Assembly: GCA_036250195.1 (NCBI GenBank)
Contig: JAVHZZ010000001.1
Location: 391,852,783 to 391,916,782, forward strand
DNA: 64,000 bases
Direction of reading: 5' to 3'
DNA from: Mixophyes australis
Lineage: Eukaryota > Chordata > Amphibia > Anura > Limnodynastidae
Shown here: one piece after another, positions 41,880 to 53,040 of the stretch
Numbering within the stretch: position 1 is the stretch's first letter
Layout: the number at the start of each line of letters is the position of its first letter
Notes under the pieces: generated by a model
What the model was told of the DNA's origin: nothing
Seen by the model: the letters and a program-made list of their open reading frames with translations, nothing else
The model's database searches: none
Program-made: the position numbers and the translations under genes

Positions 41880-42820
41880 AAGGGGCATACTTGCTTGAAA
41901 GAGGAATGTCCTCTCTTTCAAACTTGGGTGCCTCTTTTTATTTTTCTTATGGTGATCACCAAATAAAAGAGAATGTTTATGTAAATAGAAGGGGCAATTT
42001 TTTTTAGGAATCAAACCTTAACTCCCATTTGCAAAATAAGTTGATGCACCCACAATTGAAAGAGGGGATTCCACCTTTTCAGACAATGGTGCTCATTTTT
42101 TTTATTTACTGTTGATCACTTGTGATAACCAGACAATTAAACACATTATATTTATATAAATAAATTGGTAAACTGGTGTGTGCATATTTCTACCCTTGGA
42201 ACCCTCTACGCTAAGTCAACCCATACAAATGGTGTACCATTCTTTCCGGCAGACCTTCTACTATTCAGAAAGATAGGACAATCCCTCTTTTTTTCAACTA
42301 TTTGCCCATATTGTTTTAGTAAATAGATGAAAAACATGCTATTTTATGCCATTATGCCATATTATAGAAAATATTATGTGCTCCCGGCTTGGGTTAGTAA
42401 GGTAAAAACCCTAATTTCATGTAATAGATTGTCTAATTTCCCAATTAATATGCCTTTCTCACCTTCTTTTTTTCTGCTTCTGAATATAACTTCTACAGTG
42501 CACTTATAGCATATTCGAAAAACAAATTTAAAACAATCACACACAAGTGTGTGCATATTTGTTCTTCTGGCAACCCCTACACTAATTTAATCCATTCAAC
42601 TGTGGCACCATTTTTGTTAAAACAAGAGCATCTATTCAGAAAAATATGACAATCCTTTCTTTTCAACTGTTTGCCCAACTTTTTGTTTTTTAGTTTATAC
42701 ATGAAAAATTGCTTATTTTCTGCTTTTGTGCTACTTTCTGGAAACTACTGTATATTCAAGTCAGTGACCCTTCATTTGATGCAGTAGGTTATCTAGTTTT
42801 CCAAATGGTATACTTTGTTG
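41880..42820. repeat. Decayed tandem duplication, unit about 180-370 bp
   Basis: The block from about 42176 (GTGTGCATATTT, then CTATTCAGAAAGATAGGACA, then TTTCAACTATTTGCCCA) recurs from about 42550 with CTATTCAGAAAAATATGACA and TTTCAACTGTTTGCCCA. An earlier pair shares 'GAAAGAGG' and 'GATCAC' landmarks at 41898 and 42058. All are strongly diverged and non-coding. Confidence 0.5.
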
Positions 42821-43224
42821 GGCTACCTGTATTATTCCTGCAGGTTTTATATATTTCATTCAAGACAGTGCAATATAGCAAACAAATAAAAAAAACAATT
42901 GAATTATCATTTTCAAGAGCTGACATTATTATGAAAACCTATATGTAGAATTCTGAGTTTTGCGGTTTTATAAATGTGAATTGATACCAAACCAAGAACC
43001 AAAAACTGTTTCTTTGTATAATGTATTACAAAGAAAACCCCGATACATATTTGCTCACAGTTCACATTCGTGAAATTTCAATGAAAAACTTTTTGGGCCA
43101 TTTTTGCTAGATTCTATTTGCAATGGTATTCTCTGAAAATGCTAATTATTCTGTAAAAAGCAAGGTATAATTTGTGTGTCTCACGATGATGTTGGAATGT
43201 GATCGGCCCAAACATTTCAACACG

Positions 43225-44405
43225 GGCTCAGAATAGGGACCCTAATGTCCCTCTAACCACAAGGGCCTAATGCCCTTCTTACAATGACCTAGCATCCCCC
43301 TAGCAATCAGGGGCTGCTGCCCTGCTAGCCTATCAGGAGCCTTGCGCCCCATTTAAATTAGAGGCATGTGCCTCTCTACACCTATGGGCCTGATGCCCTG
43401 CTTCAACTCTATGGGCCTTGCACCCAGCAAAGCATAAGGGGCCTAGAGCCGGAGCAAACTTTAGGGCCTTGCGCCCTGCCTACCCTCAAGGGCCTTAAGC
43501 CCTGCTATTAGTCATGGGCCTTTTGTCCAACTACCTAATGGGCCTTGTGCCCAAGGCTACCTAATGGGCCTTATGCCCTATACAACGGTCCTAGTGCCCA
43601 AGAGCCACCAAATGGGCCTTGTGTCCAAGTAAATCCTGCCTATGGCCTAACTGCACCAGGGCCTTGTACCCTCTACCCGAATTGTGCACATGGGCCTTGT
43701 GCCCCACCTAACCAGAATATTTTATACTCACCTGCTCCATGCAGGATACGCTGCTTGCCCTGACGTCTTTGGATCTTCCAGACCCTCTAGCTGGTGGTGC
43801 CGCTTCTCCTCTTCAGTGCTGGGGTCCCCCTTGTCTTCTTGCCGGGGTGCTCTCAGCCCTTACAAGAGCTCCTGCCGGTGATCTTTTCTTTTACTTGATC
43901 TCTGCCTCTTCTGCCTTCTTTCTGGCGAGCGCTTCCTCCGGCATCTTTCTCTCTTAATTCGAGGTCCTCTTCTTGTGGCAGGGTAGCTCCCTGCCACTTC
44001 CGCCGGCTCTTCTCTTTCTTTGCCGCTGGACGTCCCACGACGTCCTCTTTCATGTCCTCTGCCGGCCTACTGACCTGAAAATGGCAGTGTCCCAGCAACC
44101 TAAATAGTCGCCGGCCCTGATTGGCTCACTGCGGCGCCAACAATTCAAATGGCCGGAGGCGAGTCAGGATTGGTTCACCTATCCGGCCGCTGATTGGCCA
44201 GCAGAGTAAAGTGAGCCCCGATTGGCTCACTTGCCCTCTGCTGCCGGGACATGTGGAAAGGAAGGTAATCTAGAATCTACGGCCAGGTATGTCAAGACTT
44301 CTCTTCTTTCTTCCATCTCTTCAATCATTCTGGCTCCCATCTTCTCTTCCGACTTCACCCTCTTCCAGGGGTGAACTCCTCACGGCAGCGGGGCACACCT
44401 CTACA
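43225..44405 (-). mobile_element. Second, left-truncated copy of the long LTR
   Basis: Matches the right half of 7786-10282: the GGGCCTTGTGCCC array (about 43260-43705), the motif GTCTTTGGATCTTCCAGACC, four CCAAT boxes in minus sense between 44120 and 44222, and the end GGGGCACACCTCTACA. The TATA box has decayed (CTATTTAGG). Coding content: none. Confidence 0.75.
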
Positions 44406-44452
44406 TATGTAATAACTTAAAAGAACACTATCTGTAACACAATTAATACAAA

Positions 44453-44623
44453 GGAGTATATTTAATAAACTGCGGGTTTGAAAAAGTGGGGATGTTGTCT
44501 ATAGCAACCAATCAGATTCTAGCTGTCAGTTTGTAGCATGTACTAAATAAATGGTAACTAGAATCTGATTGCTATAGGCAACATCTCCACTTTTTTAAAC
44601 CCACAGTTTAGTAAATATACCCC
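44453..44623. repeat. Palindromic MITE, copy D
   Basis: Same family as 2443-2616, with ends GAGTATATTTAATAAACTGC and complement. The right arm lacks a few bases of the ATTGGTTGC segment. Confidence 0.8.
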
Positions 44624-45640
44624 AAGATGACCATTAAAAAGACCTCAAAATCTTTACAGACACATTTTTGTGTGTAACCAAAAGTCACATTGTTATGTTT
44701 AACTTTAAATCAGGCCGTAATGTGTAATATCCACACAGAAGAAGGAGGTGCTAGTACAGCTTGTCAATACGTGTATTTATAAAATGTGTTTTGGATGCTC
44801 ATGTCTTTGTCGTGTGTAACCTTATAACTGATTAAGGGTCCCTAAAACAAATGATATCCCTCCTTGTGCTCTACATCATCCTCTTTGTAATTACACAGAT
44901 GATATCTGTGAAACTCAGAATACATGCATTAAAAAGTAATGTTAGCCTCTCCTTCATTTGTTTGCATTAGAGATGCTCACTGACCCCCGTGTTTTGGATC
45001 TGGATTACCGTTGTGTTTTGGTTTTGGTTTTGCAAAAACGCCATTGTGTATTTTTGGTTTTGGTTGGTTTTGTTTTGCTATTTTGTTGGAAAATCAATTT
45101 TTTGGGGCATAAAGTAACCAAATTTAGTGCTCCACCTGTTTCTTGGAAAAGTAAGGTAATTCTAAAGCTAATAAATTAGGAAGAAAACAGTTTAATCCCT
45201 GGTAGGCCGTCCTTAATTCTGCACACGAACCTGATTGTCTTCCTCTCCATCTTAGCCTATTGGCAATGCAGCCATCGTCTTTGGGTGTATATTACACCCT
45301 ACACTTCTAGTTAAAGATCTAAAGAAATGGACAAAGGCAGTTTGGTTTCTGTCTGCATCAGCCCCCCCCCCTCCCCCATCCACTTGTAGTAAAATAGAAC
45401 AAAAGCAGCCTGCATAGACTGTAGAACTATAAATTTGAATATACAAAGAAATGGACAAAGGCAGTTTGGCATCTGTCTGCATCAGCCCCCCCCCCCCATC
45501 CACTTGTAGTAAAATAGAAAAAAAGCAGCCTGCATAGACTGTAGAACTATGAATTCGAATATACAAAGAAATGGACAAAGGCAGTTTGGTATCTGTCTGT
45601 ATCAGATCCCCTCTCCACTAAGAGTAAAATAGAAAACTAT

Positions 45641-46174
45641 TCAGCCGTTATATAATCTAGAATATAAATAGAAATTGAGAAAGGCAATTTGGTATCTGTC
45701 TGCATCATAATCATCAACACCCTCATTAGCGCCCTCATCGCCTACACAAATCTCCCCCTCATCCTCTATTTCCAAAGTGGCATCCTCAATTTGTGTATCA
45801 CCGGCTACACTCGGGCTGTTCAGGCACACATCAGCAGAACTGCTGAAAGGGTCCCTCTTTATGAGTACACTAACAGAATGCTCACGATTAGACATCCCAC
45901 TGTTGGATGGACTCTCCACAGGGATTGGTGTCATTTCTGATTCAGAGCAAACATTATCCTCTAATGCCTTACTGTTATCTTGCAGCTCGGCTTTGACACG
46001 TAACAATAGTTGTGCACCACTTGTAGGCTCAGTAACATTTTTAGATCTGCCACTAATAGACAAAGGTGAAGGCCTCATTCTCTCTTTGCCACTGCGTGTA
46101 TAGAATGGCATGTTGGCAATTTTTATTTTAGCGGCACTTAACTTTTCCTCAGTTACACTTCTTTTGCGCTTCAA
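45641..46174 (-). pseudogene. hAT element N-terminal ORF (177 codons)
   Basis: Open without a stop: a basic start MKRKRSVTEEKL, then NMPFYTRSGKERMRPSPL, SESEMTPIPVESPSNSGM, and an acidic end DEGEICVGDEGANEG. The NMPF-TRSGKER-RP signature is also present at 52370-52771 and the MTPIPVESPS part at 30771-31082, so it is conserved across three elements. The function is unknown; I see no zinc-finger or catalytic motif. The frame then runs into the repeat array rather than into a transposase core. Confidence 0.5.
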
Positions 46175-46329
46175 AGCGGTACTTTTTTTTGGTGTGTGTT
46201 TTTTTGACTGCTTTCAAAAGACATCGCCTTTCCCAGATGACGTACTGGGAACACTACCATCAGGACTGGTGACAGAACCTGGTTGCTGATTCTGCTCATA
46301 TGTGGACTGCTTAGAATCCATTATGAGCC

Positions 46330-46840
46330 CAACGCACTTGTAATGCTACAAATTGTTTTAGATACTGCTGACAAATATGACTTTTGACAGCCACAAAAAT
46401 TAATGCAAAAGAATGGGGGACACCCCAAAAGCACTTGGGAGTGCTAAAAATTATTTTTCAGACTGCTGACAAACATGACTTTTGAGAGACAGAAATATTA
46501 ATGCAAAAGAATGGGGAACACCCCAAAAGCACTTGGGAGTGCTAAATATTATTTTTTTTTAGACTGCTGAAAAATAGTACTTTTGACAGCCAGAAATATT
46601 AATGCAAAAGAATGGGGGACACCCCAAAAGCACTTGGGAGTGCTAAATAATATTTTTTTTAGACTGCTGAAAAATAGCACTTTTGACAGCCAGAAATATT
46701 AATGCAAAAGAATGGGGGACACCCCAAAAGCACTTGGGAGTGCTAAATATTATTTTTTTTAGACTGCTGAAAAATAGTACTTTTGACAGACAGAAATATT
46801 AATGCAAAAGAATGGGGGACACCCCAAAGCACTTGTAGTG
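46330..46840. repeat. Five tandem copies of a ~100-bp unit
   Basis: Landmark AATGCAAAAGAATGGGG recurs about every 99-102 bp (46402, 46500, 46602, 46701, 46800), each followed by CACCCCAAA and GCACTTG. It lies inside the hAT element. Confidence 0.88.
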
Positions 46841-47100
46841 CCAAATATTGAAAAAAAAGACTACACCCTGCTCTCTCCCTCTGTCAAATGGTGATGGATT
46901 GCTGTGGAGGCAGGTATTTATAATTTTCAAGTATTGCGACAACCGAGCCCCGAGATCCGACGTCACAATGACGTTCGGCCTCGATTTGGATTCAGAGCGG
47001 GCGGGAGAGTACCGAGCCTGCTCGGCTTGGTACTCGGATAGGCTAAGTTCGGGTGGGTTCGGTTCTCGGGGAACCGGGCCCGCCCATCTCTAGTTTGCAT

Positions 47101-47403
47101 TACTATTTTATGGGGTAGTACTACCCAGTGGAGGTTTAATCACATTCTTGCTCCCAATAGAGCTCTTTGTCCTTTGATAAATATGTGCAATAGTCATTTA
47201 AAGGAATTCCACTAAGGTTTCTAGTGGGTTTAAAGTGAACATGTGTCCCTGCTCATGGAACAGGGGTAGCAACAAGTTCATTGGTGAGAATGCAGACACA
47301 GATGTAGTAGGGCAGTACAATTATAGTTGTTGAAACAAATGGGTGCCAGATCATCACTCCATTAAATAACAGTATAACTTTATTACATCTACCTTTTCTC
47401 TCT
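47101..47403. other. Unrecognised sequence
   Basis: Between the hAT element and the L1-like insertion; nothing recognised. Confidence 0.35.
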
Positions 47404-47418
47404 CCTGAACACTTATTT

Positions 47419-47673
47419 TTTTTTTTTTTTATATTTCTTTATTGAAGAATGTCAAACATGTACACATCAGTAAATAAATTAGAACAAAGATATGTTTATA
47501 CTTAATAATCATGAACCATGACACATAGTATGAGGAAAAACGTCACCTGTGAGTCACTGAAGTGAACTATAAATATGATATCACACATAAGGTACAAAAG
47601 CCTGGAGAGACCGGGGCAACACAAGCACTCTCCTAGTCCAGAAAGATAGGTGGGTCTTGCATGAATATTCTAG
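47419..47673 (-). mobile_element. 5'-truncated L1-like insertion with poly(A)
   Basis: A 15-bp duplication CCTGAACACTTATTT flanks the insert (about 47404-47418 and 47674-47688). On the minus strand the insert ends in CAATAAAGAAATAT followed by a run of A, i.e. a polyadenylation signal and tail. Only about 255 bp of 3' UTR remains, with no coding sequence. Long duplication, truncation and tail are the marks of target-primed reverse transcription. Confidence 0.8.
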
Positions 47674-48027
47674 CCTGAACACTTATTTAATAAAATGCAA
47701 ATAGTTTCAAGAGCTAGCACTCTCTTCTACCTCTGACTGTTACTTTGCCTATATACCTCTCACCTCTTCACTGCTATTCTCTGTATGTTTCTCTTGCTCT
47801 CACTCAGCATTAGGTCTTACACTCTGCTAACTTTCATAATTTTCTATCCCAAGATCTCGATTCCTAAGCCTCTTCAAGTTGTCTCTTGGATCAGACTTCC
47901 TTGTCCTCACTACATGGTTCCTAGACTGATCAGGTTTACTATACATCATTTTCTAACACATTTTACATCTTGCTAACCCAACACTCATTGGGTTCCGGAG
48001 TCTCCATCTTGGAGCTCAGACTACGAG

Positions 48028-48140
48028 GTCTATTTATTAAGTGGTGTAGAGACAAAAATCTGGAGAAAACAGCTGTTTTCTCCAGAGAATGGCCATCACA
48101 GATCTTCTTCTTTAAATGTATCAAGGGGTTAAAGCAGGAG
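48028..48140. repeat. Possible MITE with a perfect 28-bp palindrome
   Basis: The palindrome at 48059-48086 (half-site TCTGGAGAAAACAG followed at once by its complement) lies between GAGGTCTATTTATTAAG and TTTAAATGTATCAAGGGG, which form a loose inverted pair. Confidence 0.4.
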
Positions 48141-48189
48141 AAATCAGAGATAAAGACTCCTATGGGCATTGCAATGTGACCCAATTTAG

Positions 48190-49442
48190 CTTTTCACTGC
48201 CAGCCTTTAAAAACTCAAGTTGGCATCAGCTTACCTTTTAAGTGGAGCCTATAGAATCCATTGTGCCGGAGAAGATACAGTGGATCCATCATCGGGTCCA
48301 TTTGCTATGCACATGTACAACCTCAGCAGCGCATGCACAATAGCCACACGGGTCAGATCCTCCATTCACAGGCAGTGTTAGGCTTTTAGTTAGTTTGAAG
48401 GGGATTTCACTAGGACTCGCCAATGAGCCCTGGCATGGTAAATACAAGTGGCAGTACATTTTGTATCACTGTGGTGTGTAGTGATACAAAATTAATATTT
48501 ACTGACGCCCGCTAAGCACCAATAATAAATAGACCGTTCAATTTACACTCTATTGTTGACTCACTAAGCATCCCTCATTGCATCAAATGGAATTTTATGG
48601 CATCTGAATTAACACCAGATAAGAGTTGCAGTCAGCGTCATCTCAAAGGAACATTTACTTGAAACTGAACAAGCTCTAATTCAGCACTCCCACGTCAGCA
48701 AACAACCGTCTTCAAACCTGAAGAAAGTCCTTTTTAAAACCCCTAATCCTGCCCCACTATAAGCCACAGACCCCGGGAGTCAACCATACTTATAAATCAA
48801 AGAAGTGTTACAATGAAATATATATATAAAAAAATACCACCTCCTCCTGGCTGGTAGTACCCATTTTTTTTTAAATGCAGATACTAAAAACAATGCTTTG
48901 TTTGCTTTGGGCCAACAAAATGATTCTTTCTTTATCAGACAGTCAGCATTGGATGTATTGAATGTCAGCCTTAAATGTGGTAGTGTGTGCTCTTAGCATG
49001 TTTTCATAAACACAGATTTTTAAGACTTTTACATGCTTTTTCATAATTAAAATAAACTGTGTTCAAAACAGAATATGCACAAATCCAGCTTCATTGATGT
49101 TAGCTGTCTGCAGTAACATATCTCACTTTTGAAAATCTTACAGTAAGTAAATTCATTTCTTTATCCAAGGATTCCAGGATATCTCCTTTGTTAGGGTTAA
49201 TTCTGTTTTGCATCCTGCTGGATACTCAGATCTGCTATGCACTTCAGTTGCTTCTTCCTCTCTGAGCTAATTGGAGGACTCCACTCTTTAAACCCTCACC
49301 TGTTATGCAGTCATTGCCATTGAGAGCATTGGGCATGCTAGGTTCTTGTGCTTGTGTTCTATTTGTTCCTGACCTTGCATCTGTTGTTCCTGGCTCTTCA
49401 TTCATTTGTGTCCTGATACCTGAATTGCATAATATAGGTCTG
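48190..49442. other. Unrecognised sequence
   Basis: No gene, RNA or repeat recognised. Confidence 0.35.
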
Positions 49443-49769
49443 CTGGTTACTAGGGATGTGCACCGGCGACTTTTGAGGTCTCGTATTTTTTGTTTTGAAT
49501 CCGGATTTTCTCGATGTTTTGGGTTCAGATTTGTTTCGCAAAACACCTGCCGAAAGGTTTTGGTTCGGATTTAAGGTTTTGGATTCGGATTTTTTTTGAA
49601 AAAAGCATAAAAAATTAAAAAATCAAGTTTTTGGGCTTATTTTCACTCCTACGCTATTATTGACCTCAATAACATTCAATAACAAGCATTTCCACTAATT
49701 TACCGTGTATTCTGAACACCTCACAATATAGTTATTAGTCCAAAACCTTGCAACGAGCTATCTTTCTGG

Positions 49770-50200
49770 ACTGCGTAGTGGAGTGGTCCCCACAATATAA
49801 TAAACCATCAACTGGTCTTAATCGCACCAAAACATGTACCTGGACTGCGTAGAGGAGTGGGTCACCACAATATATATAATAAGAAAACCATCAACTGGTA
49901 TGAATCGCACCGAATAATGTACCTGGACTGCGTAGAGGAGTGGGTCACCACAATATAAATGAAAAACCCTGAACTTGTATGATTCGCACCAATAATGTAC
50001 CTGGACTGCGTAGAGGAGTGGGTCACCACAATATAAATTAAAAACCCTGAACTTGTATGATTCGCACCGAATAATGTACCTGGACTGCGTAGAGGAGTGG
50101 GTCACCACAATATTATTAAAAAACCCTACACAGGTCTGAATTCCACCCAAAAAGTTTATGGACTGCGTAGTGTAGTGTTCCCCACAATATTATTTAAAAT
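49770..50200. repeat. Six tandem copies of a ~78-bp unit in the hAT element
   Basis: Landmark CTGGACTGCGTAGAGGAGTG followed by GGTCACCACAATATA recurs at about 49843, 49924, 50001 and 50083, with variant first and last copies. Confidence 0.85.
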
Positions 50201-50689
50201 TTTTGCAGCAACAGTCAACGTTGTTTAATATCTGATACACCTCTATCTGGACTGCATAATGGAGTGGCCCCGGTACCCAATTTGGTACCGGGGCCACAAT
50301 ACCTCCTCCAAACATGGTACAGACCATTCGTCATTGAGATCCCATCAAGTATGTTAAAGACAGACAGGGTCGAAGTGTTATTGGTTGACTTTGTAAACCA
50401 AAAAACTGTCCCTGTTGCACATAGTCGTGCAATGAAGACTGACTTTTTCATTTAAAGGCACCATCTTTCAAGTGTAGTGTTTGTAAGTCATATTATACTT
50501 TTGGTAAAATTGGTTTATTTTGTTCCTCTTTATGGTAACTACTAATAGAATTAAAGTATTAAATAGACGCGGCAGTTCCTCTTTATGGGAATTAGTAATA
50601 GAATTAAAGTATTAAATAGAATTAAAGTATTAAATAGAGTGGTATAGAGTGGTAGTGTGGTATAGAGTGGTCCCCACAATATAATAATA

Positions 50690-50990
50690 AAACCCTCAAC
50701 TGGTCTGAATTCCACCAAACAAGTATCTGGACTGCGTAGTGGGGTGGCCCCGGTACCCAATTTGATACCGGGGCCACAATAAAATAAATACACCCTCAAC
50801 TGGTCTGAATTCCACCAAACAAGTATCTGGACTGCGTAGTGGGGTGGCCCCGGTACCCAATTTGATACCGGGGCCACAATAAAATAAATACACCCTCAAC
50901 TGGTCTGAATTCCACCAAACAGGTATCTGGACTGCGTAGTGGGGTGGCCCCGGTACCCAATTTGATACCGGGGCCACAATACCTCCTCCA
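50690..50990. repeat. Three 100-bp tandem copies with a GGTACC hairpin
   Basis: AGTATCTGGACTGCGTAGTG recurs at 50722, 50822 and 50922, exactly 100 bp apart. Each unit contains the hairpin GGCCCCGGTACC-N6-GGTACCGGGGCC (one base altered to GATACC). Confidence 0.9.
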
Positions 50991-51389
50991 ATTTCCAAGT
51001 GTAGTGTTTATAACATCTTAACACTACACTAATTCTAGCACGTCAAAACCTCTTGTTTTAAATAATGACAGGGCATTTAACTTTTGATTTAATTTATTGA
51101 ATTTGTTGGCATTTTCTTTTACTTTTTGAAAATGGCAGACGACTGTTGAATGGTCACATAATGCCAAAAAAAAAAGTTGCAAGATGGAATTGTCCTTGGG
51201 CCCTCCCACCCACCCTTATGTTGTTGAAATAGGACATGCACACTTTAACAAACCAATCATTTCAGCGACAGGGCCTACCAAACAACTGTGGCTGAAATTA
51301 TTGGTTTGTTTGGGCCCCCACACCAATAAAACAATTCATCTCTCCCTGTACAAACTAAACAGGCTCTACTGAGGAAAGATGTCGTCCTC

Positions 51390-51720
51390 ATCCTCAACCT
51401 CTGATTCCTCTCCCCCTACAGTGTGTACTTCCTCCTCCTCACACATTATCAATTCGTCCCCGCTGGACTCCACAACCACAGTCCCTCTGTACTGTCTGGA
51501 GGGCAGTGCTGTACTTCATTGAGGAATTGATTATTCATTTTTTATAAACATCATTTTTTCAACATTGTGAGGAAGCAACCTCCTTCGCCGCTCACTGACC
51601 AGGTTCCCCGCTGCACTAAAAACTCTTTCCGAGTACATACTGGAGGGGGGACAACTCAGTTAAAAAATAGAGCCAGTTTGTACAGGGGCTTCCAAACTGC
51701 CTTTTGGAGTTCTACCATGT
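51390..51720 (-). pseudogene. hAT transposase C-terminal remnant
   Basis: Minus-strand reading gives, with stops and a frameshift, the hAT dimerisation motif: YSERVF, then GNLVSERRRRLLPHNVEKM, followed by an acidic tail (CEEEEVHT). It is homologous to 30350-30805. The catalytic region that should precede it is missing. Confidence 0.7.
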
Positions 51721-52011
51721 CACTACCTCTAGTTAATTTAGATTGCAAGGCTTGTAAATATAAATACTTTGAAGATAAAAAAAGCAGGCTGCACAGACTG
51801 TGGAGCTAGAAAGTGAAATTAAATGGACCACGCTACTTTGGTGGCTATCTATGCCCCCCCCCCCCGCCCTACACTTGTAGTTGAATATAAAAAAAGCAGC
51901 CTGCATAGACTGTAGAACTAGAAATTCAAATATACAAAGAAATGGACAAAGGCAGTTTGGTATCTGTCTGCATCAGATCCCCTCTCCACTAGGAGTAAAA
52001 TAGAAAACTAT

Positions 52012-52771
52012 TCAGCCGTTATATAATCTAGAATATAAATAGAAATTGAGAAAGGCAATTTGGTATCTGTCTGCATCATAATCATCAACATCCTCCTCAG
52101 CGCCAGCTACATCAATATCCTCCTCCCGGTGTACAACATTCACACCTTCATTAGCCAAATCTGTAACTGGCCTGTGGGTGATCCTTCCAGCATATGCAGA
52201 GGGCGTGCTGCAAATGCTGGATGGAGTCACCTCTTCCCATACAGTGATGGGAAGGTCAGGGTTCACAACCAACAACACCCTTGGACTCGCCTTGGGGATT
52301 TGTGATGTCATCTGTTTAGAAGACAGAGTTCTTTGCTGTATTGTTGTTGTTGCTGACAGCATAACTCTCTTAAATTTTTTGTAGGGGGGGGGGAGGGCTT
52401 AGATCCTTGGGTAAGGCTGGACCACTAGTCATGAACACGGGCCAGGGCCTAAGCCGTTCCTTGCCACTACGTGTCGTAAATGGCATATTGCCAACTTTAC
52501 GTTTCTCCTCAGATGATTTTAAGTTTCTCTTTTTGCTATTTTTTGAGAACTTGGGCTTTTTGGATTTTACATGCCCTGTACTAGGAGATTGGGCATCGGG
52601 CTTGCCAGACGACGTTGATGGCATTTCATCGTCTATGTCATGACTAGTGGCAGCAGCTTCAGCATTAGGAGGAAGTGGGTCTTGATCTTTCTCTACTTTA
52701 TCCTCCAAATTTTGGTTTTCCATTATATGTAGCACAAGAGAGTGTACCACTAAGCCACACACACTCGGCAA
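52012..52771 (-). pseudogene. hAT element N-terminal ORFs
   Basis: Two frames: 52370-52771 (acidic MENQNLEDKVEKDQD start, lysine-rich middle, then NMPFTTRSGKERLRPWP) and 52012-52362 (ending in the same DADRYQIAFLNFYLYSRLYN text as 45641). The proline run just before 52380 marks the break between them. They are homologous to 45641-46174. No known domain. Confidence 0.5.
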
Positions 52772-52809
52772 AGCCTTTAAAAATTATATGCGGCACAGGA
52801 GAGTACCAC

Positions 52810-53040
52810 TGGACTTATACTGCTGAATCAGTGAACTTTGTAATAGCAGTACCACTGGACTTATACACTGCTGAATCAGGGAACTGTGTAATAGCAGTAC
52901 CACTGGACTTATACACTGCTGAATCAGTGAACTTTGTAATAGCCGTACCACTGAACTTATACACTGCTGAATCAGTGAACTTTGTAATAGCAGTACCACT
53001 GGACTTTTACTGCTGAATGTGTGAACTTGGTAATATTGCA
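52810..53040. repeat. Five tandem copies of a ~50-bp unit
   Basis: Landmark CTGCTGAATCAGTGAACTTT ... AGTACCACTGGACTTATA recurs about every 49-51 bp. Confidence 0.85.

Larger units (their letters stand above)
44968..47092 (-). mobile_element. Deleted hAT transposon (2.1 kb) with perfect TSD
   Basis: Flanked by the 8-bp duplication GTTTGCAT (44960-44967, 47093-47100). Ends TAGAGATGCTCAC and, complemented, TAGAGATGGGCGGGC. It carries one minus-strand N-terminal ORF (45641-46174), about three copies of a ~100-bp unit at 45300-45600 and five copies of a ~100-bp unit at 46330-46840 (AATGCAAAAGAATGGGGG core). No C-terminal or catalytic transposase part remains; it is a non-autonomous relative of 28655-32147 and 49451-53834. 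Confidence 0.88.

Noticed and set aside
45252..45578. 108-codon frame with repeated 'SISLYI' text
   Set aside because: Translation of the ~100-bp tandem units of the hAT element.
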